NCBI GenBank assembly: GCA_943330455.2
Contig: CALQHT020000013.1
Location: forward strand, 1-40,633
Direction of reading: 5' to 3'
Length of the DNA: 40,633 nt
Origin: Nitrosovibrio sp. Nv4
GTDB taxonomy: Bacteria; Pseudomonadota; Alphaproteobacteria; Acetobacterales; Acetobacteraceae
The notes beneath the pieces were generated by a model, which was not told the DNA's origin, made no database searches, and saw only the letters and a program-made list of their open reading frames with translations. Shown piece by piece: positions 34,113 to 40,633 of the stretch. A program made the position numbers and the translations under genes. Numbering within the stretch: position 1 is the stretch's first letter; each line of letters starts with the position of its first letter.

Positions 34113-35843
34113 TCAACCGGCCGGGACGGGACTGCCTTGCTCATCGCAGATTTCCGCGAGCAGGGTCATGAGGCGACCGACCGCCTCCATCAGCAATTCG
34201 GCTTCCTCCTCGGTGAATTTGTCGGCCGAACTCATGTCTGGCGCATTCCAGCAGCGACGGGCCTGTCGGATGGCGTCCAGGAGCGGTGGCGGCAGGTTGG
34301 GTTGCGCCCGCAGCATCCGCATGATGGCGGTCCAGCTTTTCCCCTCAATGTCCGGCATGCCGGAACACCGGGCCAGCGCCCGCAAGCCGATCCCCAGAAT
34401 GCGCCCGAGATGGAACGCGGTGGCGGTGGAGCGGCGGAACACCAGGCAGCGATGGGCTTCCCGCAAGTGGAACACCGCACTGGGGAACCTGTCCACGAAA
34501 TCGGGGCCGAACGCGGCGTCATCGGCCTCCGATTTCAGCGGTTCGGCGAGTGTCCGCGACAATGCTCGGGCCTGGGCCAGCAAATCGTCCCGCGCCGTCG
34601 TGGACGTCTCGGCGGCGGCTGGTTCGACGGAGTCGGCGGCGACGAATTGGCCCAATTGCTCCCGGAATAGCGTTCCCATCGCCGTGTCGTTGGCCGGTCC
34701 GCGGTCGATCTCGATGCCGTCCGAGTCGATTTCGTGACGCCACACCTGACCGTCGGCATCGCCGGAGACCACCACCATCACATTGGACGGTTGGGTCAGA
34801 TGCGTGTCGAGGATCGTGCGTTTTTCATGCGTTTCCGCATAGCGCAGCCACCGCTGCTGGTCGGTCGATCCGTCGGTTTGCCGGCTGGCCCGATGCCGTT
34901 CCACCCGCACGGTGGTGCCGTCATGGCGCAGGATGAACAGGTCCGGCCCGTTGCGCCGGCGTGCCAGCACCGCGGCGCCGGTCCGATCGATCCGCACCTC
35001 ATGACGCACAAGGTCGTGGGCTTTCAGCACGGTGTCGATCGCCGCGTCCTGGTCGGGCGGCAGGGCGAGCGGCTGGTCGATGCGCCCAAAATCGGCCATC
35101 AGAACGAAGGCCAGCGTGCCGTGCCAGCCGATGCCGCAACCCCTGACCCGCTCCCCGATCCTGACATGGACGACCGTGGACAGACCGATCGCGTCTTCGA
35201 ACAGGTTGGGGGAGCGGCGGGCCAGGACGATGACCCCGGTGCCGAGATGGGCGTGCAGGGCAGCGTCTTCGCCGGCAAAGGCTTCCAGCAGAGCGGTTGG
35301 GTCGGGTCGGTTGAATCGTCCCTCCGGCGGTGGCAATTCCACCAGGGACTGGCGCAGGATCGGGCCGGTGCGATCGATCCCGTCGCCCGCCCTTGGTTGC
35401 CCTGGATGCGATCCGCCGGCCTGATCGGATTGGGTGCCATAGAGACGCACGGCCCTGACGGCGCCCATGAATTCCACCCGGGCCGGGTGTCCGAAATACG
35501 GGCCGTCGATCGCGCCGATCCGTCGTTCCAGGATGCATTCCCTGATCTGGTCGGCTTCGTCCAAGGTCTCCCGGATGACCAGGATCGCCACTTTGTGCTG
35601 TTCGGCGCCGGTGGCCTGGTTCCGCGTGAGCCAATCCTGGAACCCGACTTCATCGGTTGAACCGTCATGGTTGGGAAGCCGGTAGGCCGCGCGGGATTGC
35701 CAGGTGTCCGTTCCGCCCTGACGCAACGTCTCTCGCATGATGACGAACAGCGACGGCATCGCGACGGAGCGGGAGGCCGCGGCCAGCCATCCGGCAAGCT
35801 GCGCTCCAGTCCATATATCGGATCGCCTGGCAGTCGTGCCCAC
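34113..35843 (-). CDS. Hypothetical protein with HEPN/DUF4145-like C-terminal domain
   Basis: A 576-residue soluble protein that I do not recognise as a whole. The N-terminal 100 residues include FVIMRETLRQGGTDTWQ and HKVAILVIRETLDEADQIRE; the middle is a mixed alpha/beta region with GTGVIVLARRSPN. The C-terminal about 120 residues look helical, HEPN/DUF4145-like (FHLREAHRCLVFRRSTATAF, GIGLRALARCSG, KFTEEEAELLMEAVGRLM), as in many orphan proteins whose partners are unknown. There is no signal peptide. I chose the GTG at 35843 since GGAGG lies 11 nt upstream; a TTG at 35909 extends it but without a ribosome binding site. It could be a stress or defence protein, but nothing decides this. Confidence 0.65.
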   Translation of the reverse strand: MGTTARRSDIWTGAQLAGWLAAASRSVAMPSLFVIMRETLRQGGTDTWQSRAAYRLPNHDGSTDEVGFQDWLTRNQATGAEQHKVAILVIRETLDEADQIRECILERRIGAIDGPYFGHPARVEFMGAVRAVRLYGTQSDQAGGSHPGQPRAGDGIDRTGPILRQSLVELPPPEGRFNRPDPTALLEAFAGEDAALHAHLGTGVIVLARRSPNLFEDAIGLSTVVHVRIGERVRGCGIGWHGTLAFVLMADFGRIDQPLALPPDQDAAIDTVLKAHDLVRHEVRIDRTGAAVLARRRNGPDLFILRHDGTTVRVERHRASRQTDGSTDQQRWLRYAETHEKRTILDTHLTQPSNVMVVVSGDADGQVWRHEIDSDGIEIDRGPANDTAMGTLFREQLGQFVAADSVEPAAAETSTTARDDLLAQARALSRTLAEPLKSEADDAAFGPDFVDRFPSAVFHLREAHRCLVFRRSTATAFHLGRILGIGLRALARCSGMPDIEGKSWTAIMRMLRAQPNLPPPLLDAIRQARRCWNAPDMSSADKFTEEEAELLMEAVGRLMTLLAEICDEQGSPVPAG

Positions 35844-36355
35844 GGTGCGCTTTTCCTCCGGCCGAAGGAGCCAGTGTGAATGGCGACCTGAGTCGCCCGT
35901 TGAATGCAAATAATGAGAAATAGTCAGTTAATAGAATATCTCAAATTCGCAACCAGACGCGCTGTCGAACGAACCTCTCCATACTACCGACCACGCGCTG
36001 ATGACGGCAATATCACAAGATCGGAAAAAATTCGTTTCATCTGATTCGAACCGCCCTCATTATTTCACGTATCGCCCCTCCTCCCGCTCGGCTTTTACCG
36101 GCCAGTGCCATGCTGGGCGGTGGAAAAAGCTGGGAAGGTCGAAGTGCGTTTGGGAAACGGTGTCGGGGCGAGGATCCAGCAGGCACCCTCGTTCAGATAT
36201 TCGGGAGGGTGGTGCGCTTCTAGGAGTTGAGTTTATTTCCGAGTATTACACGCATCCGAGGCGCGTCGCCCGCATGCAAGACCCGACACGATCCACGTTG
36301 ATTCGTCGGCCGGTTTGTCCGACAACGCATACTTGTTTCGCTAGGTCCCACGCAC
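35844..36355. other. 512-bp AT-richer intergenic region upstream of cysS
   Basis: No gene is recognised. The left part (35890-36060) is clearly richer in A and T than the surroundings. An open frame of 120 codons (36001-36363) runs into cysS but has no motif. It separates two divergent genes and so should hold both promoters. I saw no T-box or other leader RNA before cysS. Confidence 0.5.
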
Positions 36356-37708
36356 ATGCCTGAATTGTTCGTCCATAACAGTCTGAGCCGCCGGAAGGAG
36401 CGGTTCGTCCCGATCGATCCAGCCCATGTGCGCATGTATGTTTGTGGACCGACGGTCTATGACTTGGCGCATTTCGGAAACGCTCGACCGGTCGTTGTGT
36501 TCGACGTTCTGCTGCGCGTGCTGCGCCGGCTCTATCCGCGCGTCACCTATGTTCGCAACATCACGGACATCGACGACAAGATCAACGCGCGGTCGAAGGA
36601 AAGCGGAGAGCCGATCGGCACCATCACCGCCCGTACCACCGCCGACTACCAGGCCGACATGGCAGCCCTGAGCGCCTTACCGCCTGACGAGGAGCCCCGG
36701 GCCACCGCCCATGTGGCCGAGATGATCGCGGTGACGCAGCGATTGATCGACTCCGGCCATGCCTATGAGGCGGAAGGCCATGTCCTGTTCGCGGTCCGCA
36801 GCTATGAGCGTTACGGCCATCTGTCCGGCCGCAGCCCGGAGGAGTTGCTGGCCGGAGCGCGGATCGATGTCGCGCCCTACAAGCGCGATGCGGGCGATTT
36901 CGTGCTGTGGAAACCGTCCACCGACGATCTGCCTGGTTGGGACAGCCCATGGGGCCGCGGTCGCCCCGGATGGCATATCGAGTGCTCCGCCATGGCCTGG
37001 CGCTATCTCGGCGAGAGTTTCGACATCCACGGCGGCGGGTCCGACCTGATCTTCCCGCACCATGAAAACGAGCTGAGCCAGAGCCTCTGCGCCTTCCCGG
37101 GTAGCGTGTTCGCCCGCTACTGGATGCATAACGGCATGCTGCTGGTGAACGGGGAGAAAATGTCCAAAAGCCTGGGCAATTTCTTCACCGTCCGCGATGT
37201 GCTCGCCAAGGCGCCTGGAGAGGCGGTGCGGCTTTTGCTGTTGCGGTCGCATTACCGCGCATCGCTGGATTTTTCCGATGCGGCGCTGGCCGAGACGCGC
37301 GGCGATCTCGACCGGTTTTACCGGGCGTTGGCGCGATTCCCCGATGTCGATGGGACGGCCGAGATGCCCGCGTCCGTCATGGATGCGTTGTGCGACGATC
37401 TGAACACGCCACTGGCTCTGTCGGCGATGCATGCTCTGGCCGACAAGGCGATGGCCGGCGATTTCGAGGCCGCGCGTGGGTTGCGGGCGGCCGGCACGCT
37501 TATGGGCGTGCTGGCTTCGGAGCCGGAGGCCTGGTTCCGCGGCGGCACCGACGATTCAACGTCCATCGAGGCGGCGATCGCCGACCGGATCGCGGCGCGC
37601 AAGGCGCGGGATTTTGCTCGGGCGGACGCGATCCGCGCCGATCTGTTGGCACAAGGCATCGTGCTGGAGGACGGGCCGAACGGCACGACCTGGCGACGCG
37701 CGAGCTGA
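36356..37708 (+). CDS. cysS: Cysteinyl-tRNA synthetase
   Basis: Charges tRNA-Cys with cysteine using ATP. It is 450 residues, normal for bacteria. The HIGH-like site is in [18 protein letters not shown] near residue 30, which also gives the first zinc Cys; [10 protein letters not shown] and [10 protein letters not shown] give the other zinc ligands. KMSKSLGNF near residue 268 is the class I ATP-binding loop. The C-terminal DALR-like domain has [20 protein letters not shown]. It precedes a TrmJ-like tRNA/rRNA methyltransferase by 30 bp, so the pair probably forms an operon. Confidence 0.97.
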   Translation: MPELFVHNSLSRRKERFVPIDPAHVRMYVCGPTVYDLAHFGNARPVVVFDVLLRVLRRLYPRVTYVRNITDIDDKINARSKESGEPIGTITARTTADYQADMAALSALPPDEEPRATAHVAEMIAVTQRLIDSGHAYEAEGHVLFAVRSYERYGHLSGRSPEELLAGARIDVAPYKRDAGDFVLWKPSTDDLPGWDSPWGRGRPGWHIECSAMAWRYLGESFDIHGGGSDLIFPHHENELSQSLCAFPGSVFARYWMHNGMLLVNGEKMSKSLGNFFTVRDVLAKAPGEAVRLLLLRSHYRASLDFSDAALAETRGDLDRFYRALARFPDVDGTAEMPASVMDALCDDLNTPLALSAMHALADKAMAGDFEAARGLRAAGTLMGVLASEPEAWFRGGTDDSTSIEAAIADRIAARKARDFARADAIRADLLAQGIVLEDGPNGTTWRRAS

Positions 37709-37738
37709 CAGTCCGGTGACAGTGTTCACGAGGGTCCT

Positions 37739-38530
37739 ATGACCGGGCGCGATGGCGGTGCCGATCTGCATCCGATCGGCAATGCGCCGGTGGTGATCCT
37801 GGTGCGCCCGCAACTGGCCGACAATATCGGCGCCTGCGCGCGCGCCATGGCGAATGGCGGGCTGTTCCATATGCGCCTGGTGGCTCCGCGCGACGGCTGG
37901 CCGCAGGAGAAGGCGTGGCGCATGTCGTCGGGCGCGGATCGCATCCTGGACGATCTGACGGTGCATGAGAGTGTGGCCGACGCGGTCGCCGATCTGCACC
38001 ATGTGTTCGCGACCTGCCCAAGGCCTCGGCACATCGTCAAACCCGTCATGACCGCGCGGGGTGCGGCCGTCGAGCTCCGGGAAATTGCCAGCCGCGGCCT
38101 GCGCGCCGGCCTGTTGTTCGGGCCGGAGCGGGCGGGGCTCGATAATGACGACATGGCGCGGACCGACGCGCTGATCCGCTATCCGCTGAACCCGGCGTTC
38201 ATGTCGCTGAACCTCGCCCAGGCCGTGATGATCATGGCCTATGAGTGGTGGACCGCCGACGATGTGACCGTGCCGCGCACCCTGATGACCAATGAATCGC
38301 AGGTGGCGAACAAGGGTCGGTTGGATAATTTCCTGACCCATCTGACGAACGAACTGGACGCCTGCGGCTTCCTGCGCAACCTGCCCAAACGGCCCGGGAT
38401 GGTGCGGAACATCAGGCATCTGTTCGAACGCGGAGAGGTGACCGAGCAGGAGCTACGGACCCTGCACGGCATCGTGACGGAACTGGCCATCGGCCGCCGT
38501 CAGCGGGGCCGGCAGGAGGATGGGGCCTAG
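37739..38530 (+). CDS. TrmJ/LasT-like RNA 2'-O-methyltransferase (SpoU family)
   Basis: A 263-residue knotted (SPOUT) methyltransferase. The three SpoU motifs are visible: motif 1 LVRPQLADNIGACARAMANG near residue 22, motif 2 GLLFGPERAGLDNDD near residue 123, and motif 3 YPLNPAFMSLNLAQAVMIMA near residue 147. The order and length match TrmJ, which methylates position 32 of some tRNAs, although homologues with rRNA targets exist. It lies 30 bp downstream of cysS on the same strand, which supports a tRNA-related role. A GC-rich inverted repeat follows. Confidence 0.9.
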   Translation: MTGRDGGADLHPIGNAPVVILVRPQLADNIGACARAMANGGLFHMRLVAPRDGWPQEKAWRMSSGADRILDDLTVHESVADAVADLHHVFATCPRPRHIVKPVMTARGAAVELREIASRGLRAGLLFGPERAGLDNDDMARTDALIRYPLNPAFMSLNLAQAVMIMAYEWWTADDVTVPRTLMTNESQVANKGRLDNFLTHLTNELDACGFLRNLPKRPGMVRNIRHLFERGEVTEQELRTLHGIVTELAIGRRQRGRQEDGA

Positions 38531-38594
38531 GGGTGCATCGGGGTTTCTGTCTGCGGGGCGTAGGTGCGACGGAACTTGCGTTGCCGTGAGTGAA

Positions 38595-38709
38595 GAAAAT
38601 CCTCCCCCTCCCCTTGCGGGCGGGGGTTGGGGGGAGGGGTTTTCGCACGCTTGTGGCCGGTTATCCCCTCCCCCCGGCCCCCTCCCGCAAGGGGAGGGGG
38701 AGAATTTTC
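38595..38709. repeat. Nested inverted repeat between convergent genes (probable bidirectional terminator)
   Basis: The outer arms, 38595-38620 and 38684-38709, match over 26 bp with one mismatch (GAAAAT then CCTCCCCTTGCGGG). An inner pair, GGGGGGAGGGG near 38629 and CCCCTCCCCCC near 38665, nests inside. The arms end in GAAAAT/ATTTTC, so a T-run follows the stem on both strands. It lies between the TrmJ-like gene and the GT39-type gene, which are convergent, so a bidirectional terminator is likely. It is also a family of dispersed alphaproteobacterial repeats. Confidence 0.75.
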
Positions 38710-38751
38710 TATGGTGCGACGATGCGACGTCCGTCAGGCGTGCGCGGACCG

Positions 38752-40236
38752 TCAGCGCAGTGGCCGCGGCAGCACGACCAAAGCCGGGTCCTCGCCCCGG
38801 ACGGCTCGCACCCGGAAGATATTGAACCGTTCCAATGCGGTGCCTCGCCCGGATCGGGTGGCCTCTCCCACAAGTGAGGAGCCGGACCAAAGCGAGGGAT
38901 CGAGTTGGTCGCCGTGACGCATATCGCGCACCAGCAACCCCTCGCGGCCGCGCATATCCGCGTGTGGCAGATCCATCAGCGCCCAGCGTGACTCGGCCCC
39001 CAGCACGACCGTCTCGCGCGCCAGGCCATGCGCGAGTTCAGACGCCAGCGCATACTGATCGGCGGCGACGAAGGCCGCCCCCTGGTCTCGGCGAACCGTG
39101 TCGATCTGATCGGCCAGACCGTCCCAACCGGACAGCCGCAGGGCGATCGGATCGATGCGGGTCGGGATCGGGATGAGATGGCTCACCGCCTGCACATAGG
39201 CCAAAGCCGTCAGACCCAGACCCAGTGCGACCGCGGGACGGTAAAGCCGCACCCAGACAGGGGCGATCAGGCCCGTCGCGGCGATCATTGCGGCCGGATA
39301 AACGATCGCCGGCCAGTTGCCTTGCACCCGGTCGCCGATCGCGTGCTGGCAGAAGAAGATCGTCGGCGGAACCGTCAGTGCCGCGAGCAGAATCCACCCC
39401 GTCTCGCGCGTCCGCAGGGCCTGCCGGATAGCCAGCACGATACCGGCCAAACTCAGCGCCCAAATGCCTGGGGTGACGAGCCCGGCCTGGCCGCCAATCA
39501 GTTCGGCGACGAATTGCACGCCGCGTTCCGGCTGCCAGTCGTTGATCCGGCTGCCCTGGCGCAGCAGCCCGGCCCAGCCGTGACCGGCATTCCAGATCAG
39601 GACCGGCAGGACCATCGTCCCTCCCACCAGGGCCGCGACCCAGGGCGCGGGGCGACGCAGCCAAGGCCGCATCTGGGGGGAGAGCAGCAGCCAGGCGCCG
39701 ATACCGACCCACAGGAAGACGGCGGTGTATTTGCTCGCCAACGCCAGGCCGGCGAAGACACCGGTGGCGATCCACCACCGGAAGCCATTGGTGGTGGCAG
39801 GTGTGTCAGGCGACGGCGAGCGCGGAACCGGCACGCGTGACGCGGCCCAGAGCGCGGCGGTCCAGAAGAATATCAGCGGCGTGTCGGGAGTCATGATCAC
39901 GGACCCCACACCCATCAGCAAGGTGGCGTTCAGCAGGATGGCGGCCATGGGGCCGGCACCTCGGCCGGGTAGCAGCCGGTTTGCCGCGTCCGCCAGCAGC
40001 CAGGAACCGAGCGCGGCGGAAATCGGGCCAAGGAACCGAATGCCAAGGGGGGAATCGCCTAGGATCGACGTGCCGGCCTTGATCCACACCGCCACCATCG
40101 GCGGATGATCGAGGTAGCCGAGAGCGAGCGCCCGCGACCAGATCCAGTAGTAGGTTTCGTCTGGGGCGAGCGGCGCCCAGGCGGCGACCAACAGCCGGAT
40201 CGCCGTCAGGACCGCGATGGCGGCAATCCAGATCAC
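38752..40236 (-). CDS. Glycosyltransferase family 39 (PMT/ArnT-like) membrane protein
   Basis: A 494-residue inner-membrane glycosyltransferase with about 10-12 hydrophobic segments. The first external loop has the catalytic acid pair in APDETYYWIW (Asp26-Glu27), as in protein mannosyltransferases and ArnT. YLDHPPMVAVWI near residue 41 is also a family sign. It would transfer sugar from a polyprenyl-phosphate donor to a lipid or protein on the periplasmic side. The last 150 residues are soluble-like. A GtrA-domain gene, probably a polyprenol-phosphate sugar synthase, lies upstream on the same strand, so donor synthesis and transfer may be linked. Confidence 0.9.
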   Translation of the reverse strand: MIWIAAIAVLTAIRLLVAAWAPLAPDETYYWIWSRALALGYLDHPPMVAVWIKAGTSILGDSPLGIRFLGPISAALGSWLLADAANRLLPGRGAGPMAAILLNATLLMGVGSVIMTPDTPLIFFWTAALWAASRVPVPRSPSPDTPATTNGFRWWIATGVFAGLALASKYTAVFLWVGIGAWLLLSPQMRPWLRRPAPWVAALVGGTMVLPVLIWNAGHGWAGLLRQGSRINDWQPERGVQFVAELIGGQAGLVTPGIWALSLAGIVLAIRQALRTRETGWILLAALTVPPTIFFCQHAIGDRVQGNWPAIVYPAAMIAATGLIAPVWVRLYRPAVALGLGLTALAYVQAVSHLIPIPTRIDPIALRLSGWDGLADQIDTVRRDQGAAFVAADQYALASELAHGLARETVVLGAESRWALMDLPHADMRGREGLLVRDMRHGDQLDPSLWSGSSLVGEATRSGRGTALERFNIFRVRAVRGEDPALVVLPRPLR

Positions 40237-40351
40237 CGAACGAGCCCTGCCATCCGGCGGCCGAATGGCCCCGATCTATCCGTCGTCATGCCCGCGCCGG
40301 CCCCGGATGTCCCCGAGGGCACGACACGTCGAGGGGGTTTATGAAAATCGA

Positions 40352-40450
40352 GCATGATCACGCTGAGCGGAACGTCACAGCGTGTGAATCATGCGATCAA
40401 ACAAAGAGCTAGACCGATTTTCCGTTTCCAGTCAGGGTGAAACCGCTCTA
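40352..40450. repeat. Dispersed intergenic repeat with two inverted-repeat parts
   Basis: The first part pairs GCATGATcACGCTG (40352-40365) with CAGCGTGtgaATCATGC (40378-40394). The second part pairs AGAGC (40405) with GCTCT (40445) and carries TTTCCGTTTCCAGTCAGGG between. Similar AGAG...GTTTCACCCTGACTGGAAACGGAAA strings are a known type of dispersed repeat in Rhizobiales/Rhodospirillales genomes. It fills the 274-bp gap between the two glycan genes. No gene lies here. Confidence 0.55.
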
Positions 40451-40510
40451 TCCGACCTCGTGCTCGGGGCCTGCCCGCGCCTGACCAATCTGGTGCCAAC
40501 CGACCGCACG

Positions 40511-40633
40511 TCATCGGGCGCGCCAGACCAGGGTCGAGGACACCGCATAGTTCCAGGCCACCCCGATCATCGCACCGATCGCGCCGGCCACGGTCCAGGT
40601 GGCGCGCGATTCATAGAGCACCTGGGCAATGCC
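40511..40633 (-). CDS. GtrA-domain protein, C-terminal fragment (cut by window edge)
   Basis: The last 40 residues of a gene that enters from the right edge on the minus strand. The fragment VAGAIGAMIGVAWNYAVSS then TLVWRAR is the typical last helix and tail of a GtrA domain, often fused behind a polyprenol-phosphate mannose/glucose synthase domain. That donor synthase would supply the GT39-type enzyme downstream. Only this end is visible, so whether it is a fusion or a lone GtrA is unknown. Confidence 0.7.
   Translation of the reverse strand, partial: GIAQVLYESRATWTVAGAIGAMIGVAWNYAVSSTLVWRAR

Noticed and set aside
34734-35660. 308-codon plus-strand frame within the large unknown gene
   Set aside because: The minus-strand frame is longer, has a good ribosome binding site and a recognisable C-terminal domain; the plus-strand one reads as a shadow.
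36001-36363. 120-codon frame leading into cysS
   Set aside because: No motif or ribosome binding site, and it overlaps the cysS start.
1-40633. CRISPR array
   Set aside because: No series of evenly spaced direct repeats was seen; the repeats present are inverted pairs or a short 15-bp tandem.

Overview
The window is GC-rich, with long shadow open frames on the opposite strand of most genes. Its genes look alphaproteobacterial: pleD next to rpmG, a ParE-type topoisomerase IV subunit, CATTGCCGG-type palindromic repeats and GGGGC/GCCCC hairpins. I infer an Acetobacteraceae-like member of the Rhodospirillales. No rRNA or tRNA gene and no CRISPR array was seen. The taxon is inferred from gene content and repeats, not from a marker gene.

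Layout. 0.1-3.1 kb: a minus-strand catabolic cluster (TauD-type dioxygenase, orphan ABC solute-binding protein, amidohydrolase). 3.2-7.6 kb: ahcY, a small unknown gene, an MFS exporter and a 2-hydroxyacid dehydrogenase. 7.65-9.3 kb: a gene-poor stretch with a 52-bp inverted-repeat pair and a 188-bp MITE-like element that has perfect 21-bp terminal inverted repeats and a 9-bp target duplication. 9.3-15.96 kb: a DUF4337-like membrane protein, a CoA-transferase / Bug-type binding protein / MFS set, a flavoprotein and a Nu-type glutathione transferase. 16.2-26.5 kb: the signalling region described below. 26.5-31.6 kb: rpmG, an RraA-like protein, HU, an MFS transporter, a VapBC-type toxin-antitoxin pair and a TrpD2/YbiB-like protein. 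31.9-40.6 kb: parE, a large unknown protein, cysS, a TrmJ-like methyltransferase, a GT39-type glycosyltransferase and the 3' end of a GtrA-domain gene at the window edge.

The most interesting region is 16.2-24.3 kb. Two adjacent copies of a pterin/c-di-GMP module lie head to tail. Copy 1 is a PTPS/QueD-like gene, folE (GTP cyclohydrolase I), a Tat-exported cysteine-free SUOX-fold protein resembling PruR, and a membrane PAS-GGDEF-EAL protein resembling DcpA. Copy 2 is PTPS/QueD-like, folE and a second DcpA-like protein, with no PruR gene. This recalls the Agrobacterium tumefaciens pathway in which a periplasmic pterin-binding protein (PruR) switches a dual cyclase-phosphodiesterase (DcpA). Here the genes that could make the pterin sit in the same locus, and the PTPS-like enzymes keep the zinc ligands but lack the catalytic Cys and His. 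My reading is a self-contained, duplicated pterin-to-c-di-GMP circuit: FolE and the divergent PTPS make a special pterin, PruR senses it in the periplasm, and one or both DcpA-like proteins turn the signal into c-di-GMP level. A PleD-type diguanylate cyclase follows at 25.1 kb, giving three GGDEF proteins in about 8.5 kb.
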